Assembly: GCA_038502055.1 (NCBI GenBank)
Contig: JAXRKN010000041.1
Coordinates: 273,001 to 337,000, forward strand
Reading direction: 5' to 3'
DNA length: 64,000 nt
From: Tanytarsus gracilentus
Lineage: Eukaryota > Arthropoda > Insecta > Diptera > Chironomidae
The stretch's first letter is position 1. Every line of letters begins with the position of its first letter. The translations under genes were made by a program, and so were the position numbers. The notes beneath the pieces were generated by a model, which was not told where the DNA came from, ran no database searches, and saw only the letters and a list, made by a program, of their open reading frames with translations. Shown piece after piece: positions 32,649 to 43,076 of this stretch.

Positions 32649-35600
32649 TCAGATCAATCGATTTTGGCGAAGATAATGAATGAGAAGCGAATACACAAAT
32701 TTATATTGAACTAAGGACGGCACAACATTATCACGCTGCTCTCTTATGCTCCCAATGACTCTAGGAATATCGAGATCCTAAAAATGTTTAATAAAAATAA
32801 ACTCTTTATAAATTATATACATTTATATACGAACAAACCTGTTACTTAAAATAAAATTCTAATAATTTTTGATTATTTAACTTATTATAAAATATTTGTT
32901 GCTTAATTAAAAAAGGAAAAAATTCAAAATGAGAGAAAATGAGCGCATTAATTAAGCAATAATTATCGATAATTAAGATAATAATCAAAAAATAATTAAG
33001 AAGATAATCAAAAATAATTAACAAACCTGATTGTGATCGAGAGTGTAAAGAAGTAAATCAGCCACTAGGGTTAGTCCAGTTCTTTCGCCGTTCATGCAAT
33101 GGATCATTACCGGAGGATTTTGATTGTGGCCGACTGGAACCTCAGAAATAGATGCTAGACGCACCGAGTTGAGTTCCTCGAGAAACTCTGTTAAAAGAAT
33201 TTGCGTTTAAGTATAAAACATGTTGCTAATTAGTAATCAATAATAATACTCACTCAAAAACTGCGAAACATCTTTTGGAAAATGCTGTTCATTAAACTCG
33301 TAGCACATAAGGTGCCAAACGGACCGATAACGGCGGCTCTGTGTGTGATAAACTCTCAGCTTACTGGTGGTTATTTTATTCGTTTCCTGGGAAAACTCTC
33401 GCCAAACTTGATACTAAAAATATATGAAAATTTAGGAATGTTGGAAAGACAAACAAATTTAACTTAACTCACTTGACCATATTCCAGGCATCGTTGTTCA
33501 CTGCTTGGAGGCACGTATATAAAGTCATCTGAGAGCTGCACAATTAAATAAACATCGGCTTCCCACACGCACTGCCAAAATATATTTGCGGTCATTGTAT
33601 TTGAGGGCGATTGAGCCGTAATATAGAATCTCTGTTTATGGCTGACAGTACTCTGCAAAATAATGTATGAAACGCTGTGTTAACACTTAACAATCACGCA
33701 AAAACGGTTAAACTTACTGAAACGTAAGATGCGTTAACATAACCAATTCGATTGTCTCTCGTTGGAATCAATTTCACTCGATTTTCGTCCATCGGCAGGC
33801 AAGTTGAATCACTATTCTTGCTGTAATTCTCCTCCATAAGGGCACATGTAAACTCAGCATTTTCTTTTCTCTTAGGAATTCGTTCAAACTCAAGAAAAAG
33901 CTGCGAATCATTGAGCTTGGTATCGAGCAACTGACAAAGCTTTTCTTTGCTCACATTAGCCGGAAGAGGAGATAATTTTGGTAATCCTGTAGACCATCGG
34001 TGTCTTTCTTCACTTTCCCTTCCCAAATCTCTCTTATCTTTTTTTCTTTCCTTTTCACGACCCAATGTAGCACTTTTCTGCTTGCTAACTGACGTTCCTT
34101 TATTTTTTCCACCACCACCTAATAAGTTCCAAAATTTATGGCGCTTTTTACTCATCATTCCGTCTGTGCTGATACCCGAGTCAGTAGTAGCTGTCGTGTT
34201 AATCGTGTAATTCGATGATGTTCCTGAGATATTCATTGTTGGAACTTGCTGCTGCTTATTGTTATTCTGTAAATTGTTTTCAATGTGAAATGGACTAGAA
34301 AAAATAGCGGCGACGGTCGCTGATGATGTGGATTGAATATGATTGAGATTAAAATCGCGCTCTTGCATGGCTAAATTGGTCGTGGAGGTAGATCCTAGAA
34401 ATTATGAGGGAAATTGAACATTTTTCAAATCACTGCAGTATGTAAAGTTAAATTACGAATTTATTTACCATTATTGTTATCATGCTTTGTAATGTAAAGC
34501 TTTTGAAGAGAACCTTTCTTTACATTTTCATTGCCACTTAATTGATCAAAGCTATTGTTGTTTACAATATTGACCATACTTGACGATGATGACGCTATTG
34601 TGACCTGATCTATTAGTTGAGGAGGTAATTCAATGATACGCTGTCGGGTTCGAATTGTAGGTTGTGGATTTTCAATTGAAATTTTTCGCTCAGAAGATGT
34701 TGGTGTGGGTAATGGCACATTTTCGTAAATTGGTTCGCCGATGTGAGTGTTTGATAGATTGAGTGCATTTAAACTTGCATTATGATGCTGCTTTTTGCTT
34801 TGCAAAAAATACATATCTTTTTCGCTTAATTGTGTAGCAGCCGCTGATGAAGCAGCGCGATAAACGAGGTTGTTAGGTATGTGTTTTGATGGGAAAAAGT
34901 TTGTGTTTGATGCCTCGATAAAATTTAAATTTTCATAAGTAGCATGGGGAAGGGGAAGAAAACTGTGAGAATGTCTCAGTCTTTGTTTATTTCCTACCGG
35001 ATATAAGATTGCATTCGTCGGTATACAGCCATGTTGATGAAGAAGTGTTCTCGACGAGACCAAATCGGGGCTTGATATGTTTAGATTTTGCCGGTACAAA
35101 AATCCACGATGTGACGCAAGGTCGGGAGTCGAAGTTGAACTGATACGATTTGCGTGGTATTGAGGTGGATTAACAGAGAATAATTGCGGAGACGTTTCCA
35201 CGTAATTAGCAATCATTTTATTGTTGGCGTGGTGAGCGATATGCGTAACATCTGGATAATGTTGTATTTGATGCTGTGATGGTTGACTGAAATTCTCGTA
35301 CGTAACGAGATGCGTCTGTTGTTGTTGTTGAGCGTTAACATCTGGCTGTGAGCGATATTTTTGCTGTATCGCGATCTCATTGTTGGACGTTGCGGGTTGA
35401 TATTTTGTGTGTGTGGCATTGTATGGCGGCGCTGGTCGATATTTTGGCAAAAAGCGCTCTTTATTTACGTTGATACTACTTAAATTGATGTTCACATTAA
35501 GATTGGTATTGCTATTCGTAAGATCAACACATGAGGAGCTTTGAGCACGATTTACTAACGAGCTATTAGAGCCTGCCGGATTTTGAGTCCACTGAAACTG

Positions 35601-37395
35601 CGTGTTTGAAGAATTCCCAGGGTTGGGGAGGTCAACAACGGATGTTTGGAGAGATGTTCTCGAATCAATGGTATTTGTATTGAGCAATGATTCAGTTGAA
35701 GGAACCCAAAGATTCGTACTACTATTGGGAATTGTCATTTGAGAGTTCGAAAAGTACATCTTTTCATCGGAAGCTAGCAAATCCTCGCGACTCTCGTTGA
35801 AGTTCTCGGGTATGTTTTGAAAAAGATTCAAATTCACTTGACTCGTATGATTTTGCTCGTAATTCATGAAGAATGTGTGCTGATTAACGCATAGCTTCCA
35901 AATATATCGTCCCGTTTCCGCATCAGAAAGTGCGAAACTTACATTTTGACTAGGTGTTTATTAAGATTACAACAATTATTGATCAAGCGATGTTACAATA
36001 AAAATAAATCATACCTGGAGTTTGTACACTCAATTGAGAATGTCCTCTTATGATTGACAACATTTACAATTTCACGCCAGGGATAAAACTTGTGCTGGCC
36101 CGAATTTCCAACGATGATACCAGATACTGATATCCCTAACATCACTTCCATACCATCATCGTTACGTGCCATGAAGGTCTCTTGTCCATATCCATCGAGT
36201 TGTTGACACAAGGAAATATATAATTCTTCAGCAGCACCTTGCGCCACATCATGAACCTCATGTTCATGCTCTATTACTTCCTCTGTTAGAACTTCAAGCA
36301 TTCCAGCTTCGATCAAATGCTTTGGAAACGATAACAGTGATTTTAGATAGTCGATCGACCTCAAATTAAAGGAATGTTATTATTTCGTACATTATATTTG
36401 CTCATTTAAATTTACTTATGTCTATCTTGATAGTTTCCATACTCTGCTTGTCTTCCATAATTCGCGAGTATAATGGCCTGTTTTGCATCGCATATGATTC
36501 TACCCTCTACAATGTCTTGCTTAAGCTGCAGAAAGTAATAATTTCTCGTTTGTTCGTCCGTAATGAGCGAGACACCCGAGAGAATGTAGTACATTATGCG
36601 CAGATGAAGAACCTTGGTGTTTGAAGCATGCTTTTCCAGTTGCCGATTAAGGGGTCGATCTAGATCAACCCATCGCATATCAGCCTCATCGGTGCAGCCT
36701 TTGGGGTAGTATTTAAGGCCAAAGAATTCATTCTGATTCAAGCCGGCACGTTGACAGACATTTTCGAGGCATTCAGAACCTTTACTCTCAGAGCTCAAAG
36801 TACAGTCAATATTTGAGCCATCTAAACGGGCATATTTAGCAAAAGTAACAATTGATTAATGTTACAAAAAACTATAACTAGGCACACAAAGACCTCTTCG
36901 TCATTCTCGGAATGTACAAATGTCTATTTTACAAAATCTTATCTAATCACACCTTCATAAACACACACGACTTCTTGTCTATTTCCCAACTAGCAAAATT
37001 ATGTATTTACAAATGTATATATACACACACAAAATAAAATCTTTAAATCTGCTTTAATTTTTTTGCGGGGGAGAAACGGAAGTAGAAAATAATTCAAAAC
37101 CTGAACATAATAGATTCATACTAGGTTTAAAAAACTAACATATATATAACAACTCCCACCCTTGCTGGGTTGCAACAAAAATTATTGCCAAGGCTCGTTG
37201 TATATAAAAGAAATATTGTGTATGAAGACAAATCAGGTTTACGAAATAGCGCGACAGGTGTATGAAAGGAATGTGAAATATTTCATTTAACCTTTTCGTC
37301 ATTTTCGACTCACCCAAGCACGAAATTGTGATTACATATAGGTCCTTGCTCATTACATTATACTGTCGGGATTTTTTTAAGAACTTTAAAGGCAT
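32649..37395 (-). CDS. Pez: Pez (PTPN14/PTPN21 type) FERM-tyrosine phosphatase, catalytic motifs degenerate
   Basis: Cytoplasmic junction-linked protein; in flies it works with Kibra in Hippo signalling. Exons (minus): 37314-37395, 36416-36821, 36015-36359, 34469-35949, 33718-34394, 33473-33652, 33254-33413, 33027-33187, 32649-32777; 3621 nt, 1206 aa. N-terminal FERM domain (about residues 1-300: KFLKKSRQYNVMSKDLYVITI, WVDLDRPLNRQLEKHA, QLDGYGQETF). A roughly 640-residue disordered Asn/Ser/Gln linker follows, with a WW-binding PPxY motif (PPQY, 35157-35168). The C-terminal PTP fold starts ENRVKLIP/GYVNASYV and ends VYSLLIHYLRQNRLI. The signature loop is HCMNGERTG (33081-33101), one residue short of the HC-x5-R rule, and NEQ stands where WPD belongs (33285-33293). 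Catalysis is therefore unlikely. Confidence 0.94.
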
Positions 37396-37767
37396 TTTGT
37401 TGCTATTTGACTCTTTTTTTTGCTTTTTTTAGCTCGCCCTAAAATTTCATATAAACTTTTGAAGCATTATTTTTTCACTTATTTTCTCCGTTTGACGCGA
37501 ACCGAGGCACTTTATTTGTAAATAAATGTAACCCAATAGATTGCTAGCACATAAAAAACACAAATTAGTACTCAAAAAGTTATAGAAAAACGCTTTAAAC
37601 AAATAAAATAATATTTATTTATGCTTCTTTTTTTCCTCTCAACACAAAGTCCCGAATGATTGTCCCCCTATTATTTTCGAATTGAAAACAAGTGACAAAA
37701 CTTTCAGCTGTGTCCCTTATATTTGGAAAATTTTCACAATATTAAATTTGAATTTTCCACTGTAAAC
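37396..37767. promoter_or_regulatory. Head-to-head region of Pez and ND-B22
   Basis: 372 bp between divergent start codons. It includes a T-rich run next to Pez and ordinary AT-rich DNA. Both promoters are expected here; no motif stands out. Confidence 0.45.
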
Positions 37768-38343
37768 ATGGCATCGGCACATGTGAAGCAAGTCAAGAGT
37801 CTCTACAAGAGATCACTGCGGATGCTCGAGAGTTGGTACGATCACAGGTGAGCAAGTCTTGGTGTAAATTAACGAAATATGACTTTATGCTAAGTTAATG
37901 TTTATTGATAATTATGTAAGGTAATTTTTTAACTTTTGACGATTAAGCGCAAGAACATCTATATGCTTAATATACCTAAGATGGCCAACTTGATGAATAT
38001 GCATTATTTTAGATTCCAATATCGTTATCAAGCTGTGCTTTTACGCGATCGATTTGACAAAAATCGTAAAGTGAATGATTTAAGAGAGATTGAAAAAGTG
38101 ATGGAGGAAGGCGAGAGAGAATTGTTTTTGAAGCAACATCCACAGCCACGTAAATTTCCCAACAGTCCCGGCGGTGTTGCCTATGAACGTGAGGTCATTC
38201 CTCCAGACTGGGTCGTTGACTATTGGCATCCACTCGAGAAAGCCCAATATCCAGACTACTTCGAGCGTCGAGAGCAACGAAAGAAGGAATATTTAACAAT
38301 GTGGGATAAGAAATACGGTAAAGGAACTGGAGATCATCACTAA
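37768..38343 (+). CDS. ND-B22: NADH dehydrogenase 1 beta subcomplex subunit 9 (NDUFB9, B22)
   Basis: Accessory subunit of mitochondrial complex I in the membrane arm. Exons: 37768-37847 and 38013-38343; 411 nt, 136 aa. The start MASAHVKQVKSLYKRSLRML contains the LYR-family motif as LYKRSLR, the region that binds acyl carrier protein in this family. Downstream landmarks are RYQAVLLRDRFDKN, KFPNSPGGVAYEREV, PDWVVDYWHPLEKAQYPDYF, and the end KYGKGTGDHH. The ATG is fixed by the conserved N-terminus. The 3' end meets the convergent Dpm1 gene. Confidence 0.96.
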
Positions 38344-38376
38344 GAAGTGAATTTGGCCTGTAGTTGAAAAGAAAAA

Positions 38377-38382
38377 ATAAAA
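38377..38382 (+). promoter_or_regulatory. Poly(A) signal AATAAA for ND-B22
   Basis: The hexamer lies 34 nt after the ND-B22 stop and 36 nt before the Dpm1 stop. On the minus strand an AATAAA (38414-38419) overlaps the Dpm1 stop codon. Together they imply very short, overlapping 3' UTRs. Confidence 0.6.
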
Positions 38383-38417
38383 TGAAATCTTGGTGAAAAT
38401 CAATTAGAGTGAATTTA

Positions 38418-39251
38418 TTAAATCGTTGCAAAAAAATAGAGCAGATTTTTAGCAAACTGAATAATTTCGTTAGCTCCCATTTTACTTTGTCCATAAACGC
38501 GATCAACAAAGGTAATAGGCACCTCTCCGATTGAAAAATTCATTGCTCGAGCACGAACAATCATCTCCATCTGAAAGACATATCCTCTTGATTCACATGC
38601 ATCAATAAGCTTTGAGAGGACGTCTCGTTTATAGAGTCTGAAAGATCCTGTGAGATCACTTGCATTGGGTCTCAAAAGAAATTGTGAGAGAAAATTTGCA
38701 CCACGTGAGATGAGCTTTCTTTTGAAATCCCATCCATAGACACCAGCGTCTTTTCCCTTATAACGAGTTCCGCTGACAATGTCATAGTCGTGTTGTTTTT
38801 GTAGCTCGATGAATTTTGGAATGAATTTCGGCTGTAGGTAAATAAAAATTTAATTATTTATCATTGATTAGAAATTGTTATTAATTCTTACGTGATGACT
38901 TAAGTCTGCATCCATAATAATGATAAAATCGCCGCTTGCATGTGAAATACCATGAATATAAGCAGTTCCAAGACCCAACTTTTTAGATCTCGGTCTTAAC
39001 AGAATTTTATCTTCTCCATAAATTTTGATCAACTGTTTTGCAGCTTCCTGAGTCCCATCTGGACTTCCATCATCAATTATAATTATTTCATAGTTTATTG
39101 CACTAAAAATAATTAAATTGCATTCGTGGCTAAAAATCTTTAAACTAATTTACCTCTCATCAAGATATTTTACGAGTAGCCATATGATTATGGGCAAGTT
39201 TTCGCTTTCATTATAAGTTGGAAGTAGAATTGAATATTTTTCTTTCGTCAT
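38418..39251 (-). CDS. Dpm1: Dolichol-phosphate mannosyltransferase catalytic subunit
   Basis: GT2-family enzyme on the cytoplasmic face of the ER; moves mannose from GDP-mannose to dolichol phosphate for N-glycans, GPI anchors and O-mannosylation. Exons (minus): 39154-39251, 38892-39102, 38418-38831; 723 nt, 240 aa. Motifs are YSILLPTYNESENLP (nucleotide-binding start), IIIIDDGSPDGT, LGLGTAYIHG, IIIMDADLSHHP (metal-binding DAD), SGTRY, GSFRLYKR and VPITFVDRVYGQSKMG. There is no C-terminal membrane segment, as in animal DPM1, which relies on DPM2 and DPM3 for anchoring. It ends KNLLYFFATI. Confidence 0.97.
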
Positions 39252-39507
39252 TTCCAAATTTTTTAAAATGACAACAAAAATAATATTTTTGGGCTCTATC
39301 GGCAAGTCATGTATATTTTCGAATTTTCGAAATTAGAACCCTGTTACTTTGTTATCAAAATTTACGAAAAATTTTGAGTAAAATAAATTTAAATTATTTT
39401 AATAAAAATAGTGAAAAGTAAGTATAGCATTGATTATGCCAAAAAAATTAGAAGCAAAGGAATAAAATGTTTACTTAAAGTTTATGTAGATAAATGCAAA
39501 AAGAAAG
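39252..39507. promoter_or_regulatory. Head-to-head region of Dpm1 and Ncb5or
   Basis: 256 bp between divergent start codons, AT-rich, probably a shared promoter region. No defined box is recognised. Confidence 0.5.
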
Positions 39508-41237
39508 ATGAGTGACAAATTAACGGCTTCGGGATCTGCTACTGGATCTGCTCGCAATAAAGTGGCACTAAAGCCAGGCTTTTCGCTAGTCGGTTGGATA
39601 AGATTATCGAACTCAGGAGATGATTTAACAGGGACAAAAGGAAGAAGATTTTCTGTGACATCTGAGGAACTTTCTAAACATCATCAAATTAATGATTGTT
39701 GGATTGCAATCAAGGGAAAAGTTTACAACATCACACGTTACATGGATTACCATCCTGGCGGTGTATCAGAGTTATTTCGTGGAGCGGGAATTGATGCATC
39801 AAATTTATTCGACGAATATCACCCTTGGGTGAATATTGAACAGCTTCTAGCAAAGTGTTACATAGGTCCATTAAAGAATTCTATTTCACTCGATTTCAAT
39901 CCGTTTGAGTCGACAAAGAACCAGCTTCCACCACCTCCCAGCACCTCAACGACATCATGCATTGAAGAACAAGTTATAATTCCAAGATTTGATTGGATAC
40001 AAAGAGCGAATGATTTGACGGTTTATTTTTATACCAAAGGGATGTGTAATGCAGGTACAGCGGTAAAAAAAAGATAATTAGGATAATTAGGATAAGGGTT
40101 GTCGCTGCGCGACAACTTCAACTAATTATCTAATTATCCTAATTATTCTAATTATCCTTATTATCTAATTATCAAAAAAAATTTAGAAAATAATTAGAAA
40201 TAATTAGGATAATTAGAATAATTAGAAATAATTAGGAACAATTAGGATAATTAGGAATAATTGCAGGAATTTCATTAACCCGTATAGATGAAAATGAATA
40301 TGAAATGATCATCTATATAGGACGCTTTTCACATACCTACAAATTCAACTTCTTAAAAGCATTGGATTTCCCGCCTATACATTTCAATGTAAATCAAGAA
40401 AGTGGCAAAGTTGAAGTTGTTTTTGAGAAAGTTCAAAAGGAAATCTGGACTGATTTGGGAACATTTGAAAAAGTTTGCACATTAAAATCGAATGATAAAA
40501 ACTATTCGTCATGGACTCGGTATATAATCTATAAGGTAAAATATTTCAACCACGACAGCTTCGAACTTGTCTTACGGGCTAAAGATGAGAATACACTTAT
40601 TATATTACCTATTGGTTACCACGTTAGTTTCAAACTCCCAGAATTAGGTGAAACTATTCGCAATTATACGCCCATCCCAGCTTGGAACTTTCTCAGTGAA
40701 GAATCAAACTCTCCTTACTTAAATTTTCTCATTAAAAAATATGATCAAGGGTATTTTTCAAAGTATCTTTCACTGATTGATGACGACAGGAGCAATAAGG
40801 AGATATTAATTTCTCAACCAAAAGGATCACTTGATTTAAATCATCTCAAAAATCATAAAAAGTTTCTAATGATTGCCGCGGGCTCTGGCATCACCCCATG
40901 TCTTCAACTTTTCCATTACATATTTAAACAAAAAAGCAGTAAAATTGAGGCTCAGCTTTTGTTTTTTAACAAAAAATCTCAAGATATTTGGTGGAAAGAA
41001 AAACTAAATGAATTGACGGAATTGCGTGGTGGATTTAAAGTTCATTACATTTTATCGGAACCAGATGAAGAATGCATGACAATGAAAAGCGACACTGGCC
41101 GCATTCGAAAGGATTTAATTTTAAAATTCGCGAAAGGCGTTTCTTTCGCATTCATTTGTGGACCTTGTGGCTTTAATGAGCAATCTATAAAGATTTTACA
41201 TGAATTAAAAATAGAATTTCATTGTTTCGATGGATAA
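39508..41237 (+). CDS. Ncb5or: Cytochrome b5 reductase 4 (NCB5OR): b5 - CS - b5 reductase fusion
   Basis: Soluble or ER-associated flavohaem NAD(P)H oxidoreductase linked to fatty-acid desaturation. Two exons, 39508-40054 and 40267-41237; 1518 nt, 505 aa. The b5 domain (about residues 50-125) has haem ligands in YHPGGVSELFRGAG and FDEYHPW. A CS (p23-like) domain follows (FDWIQRANDLTVYFYTKG to EKVQKEIWTDLG). The reductase part has the FAD motif RNYTPIP, the NAD-binding AAGSGITPCLQL and the late CGPCGFNEQ. The order b5-CS-reductase is specific to this family. The single intron splits the CS domain after a phase-1 G and is full of inverted repeats. Confidence 0.96.
40063..40262. repeat. Inverted AATTAGGAT-type repeat cluster with GC-rich hairpin
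   Basis: The Ncb5or intron consists almost wholly of units around AATTAGGAT, first as direct units, then as their complement (ATCCTAATT) after a perfect hairpin GTTGTCGC-TGC-GCGACAAC at 40098-40116, then again in direct form to the acceptor. RNA from it could fold into a long stem. A related arrangement, AATTA-rich arms around TGTCGCTTAAGCGATA, occurs near 43335. Confidence 0.85.
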
Positions 41238-41641
41238 TAATAATAATTGTAAATAAAAGTAACGCAATTTTAAAGTTTGAAAAGGAATTTTCGAAAATTC
41301 TCCCCTCGACTTTCGAAATCATTTTCATCAATAATTTTTTTCACAATTTGAAAATTTAATTTACATGGATAACTGAGTAAATACCAAGACGTAAACTACT
41401 TTGGTAAGTAGATAAGTGGTTAATAAGCTAGATGAAATACATTTTAAGTTAATGTATGATGGATTATTGTTTTGTAATTCTTATCAAAAATTATGACGTA
41501 CATTGGCTGGAAATTTTAATATCAGCTCTAATTTTATTTTCTCTCTTCTTTATCTGCTTTAAAGTTTAAATGGGTTTAGCATAATATAATTCTATTTATA
41601 GGTTAATCCACGAAACATCGTCCAATCAATTAAAACCAAAG
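41238..41641. other. Ncb5or 3' flank and AP-2mu 5' region
   Basis: 404 bp, AT-rich. A pyrimidine-poor but usable acceptor (ctatttatag, ends 41602) stands 39 nt before the AP-2mu ATG, so the 5' UTR of AP-2mu is probably spliced. No exon is seen otherwise. Confidence 0.4.
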
Positions 41642-43076
41642 ATGATTGGCGGCTTATTTGTTTATAATCATAAGGGTGAGGTCTTGATCTCTCGAGTGTA
41701 TCGCGATGATATTGGAAGAAATGCCGTGGATGCATTTCGAGTAAATGTAATTCATGCCCGCCAGCAAGTGAGATCACCCGTTACAAACATTGCCAGGACG
41801 AGCTTCTTCCATATTAAAGTAAGTAAAAGTACAATTTAATAAAGATACTTGAGTATAAAATTGTTATTTATTGTGTAGCGAGCAAACATCTGGTTGGCTG
41901 CTGTAACTAAGCAAAATGTTAATGCTGCAATGGTTTTCGAATTTCTCTTGAAAATCATCGATGTCATGCAATCATACTTTGGCAAGATTTCGGAGGAGAA
42001 TATTAAAAACAACTTTGTTCTGATCTATGAGCTCCTTGACGAAATTCTCGATTTCGGCTATCCTCAAAATTCTGATACTGGCGTTTTGAAGACTTTCATC
42101 ACTCAGCAAGGTATCAAGTCTGCTACGAAGGAGGAACAGGCTCAAATTACATCTCAAGTTACGGGACAAATCGGATGGCGTCGCGAAGGAATCAAGTATA
42201 GACGAAATGAACTCTTTCTGGATGTTCTGGAATATGTTAATTTGTTGATGAGCCCACAAGGCCAGGTTCTATCGGCACATGTGGCCGGAAAGGTTGTCAT
42301 GAAATCATTTTTATCGGGTATGCCTGAGTGCAAATTCGGCATCAACGACAAGATTGTGATGGAGGCCAAAGGTCGGGGAGGAATTTCTGGGAATGTTGAG
42401 GCTGAAACTTCTCGATCAGGCAAACCCGTTGTGGTCATTGACGATTGCCAATTCCATCAGTGCGTCAAGTTGAGCAAATTCGAAACTGAACATTCAATTA
42501 GCTTCATTCCACCCGATGGAGAGTTTGAATTGATGCGCTATCGCACTACAAAAGATATCTCATTACCATTCCGTGTTATTCCGTTGGTGCGCGAGGTCGG
42601 ACGAACAAAAATGGAAGTAAAAGTTGTGCTCAAGTCAAACTTTAAACCATCGCTTCTAGGGCAAAAGATTGAAGTGAAAATTCCAACTCCCCTCAATACT
42701 TCGGGAGTCCAATTGATTTGTCTTAAGGGAAAGGCTAAATACAAGGCCTCTGAAAATGCCATTGTTTGGAAAATTAAGCGTATGGCTGGAATGAAAGAGA
42801 CTCAGCTTTCTGCCGAAATTGAACTGCTCGAAACTGATACCAAGAAGAAGTGGACACGTCCTCCAATTTCTATGAACTTTGAAGTTCCCTTTGCTCCATC
42901 TGGATTCAAGGTAAAGTTTTAAAATGTAATCAATTTCATTTTTATCAAAATAAATATTCTTTAAACAGGTTCGCTATTTGAAAGTATTTGAACCTAAACT
43001 CAACTACTCTGACCATGACGTCATTAAATGGGTACGCTATATCGGAAGAAGTGGTCTTTATGAAACACGCTGTTAA
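41642..43076 (+). CDS. AP-2mu: AP-2 complex subunit mu
   Basis: Medium chain of the clathrin adaptor AP-2; binds YxxPhi cargo signals and PtdIns(4,5)P2 at the plasma membrane. Exons: 41642-41818, 41879-42910, 42969-43076; 1317 nt, 438 aa (usual about 435). The N-terminal longin-like domain starts MIGGLFVYNHKGEVLISRVYRDDIGRN. The linker has the regulatory site region SQVTGQIGWRREGIKYRRNE, where the Thr in QVTGQ is the AAK1 target in mammals. The mu homology domain runs to the end GRSGLYETRC. Codon use is more GC-rich than in neighbours, as expected of a highly expressed gene. Confidence 0.97.
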
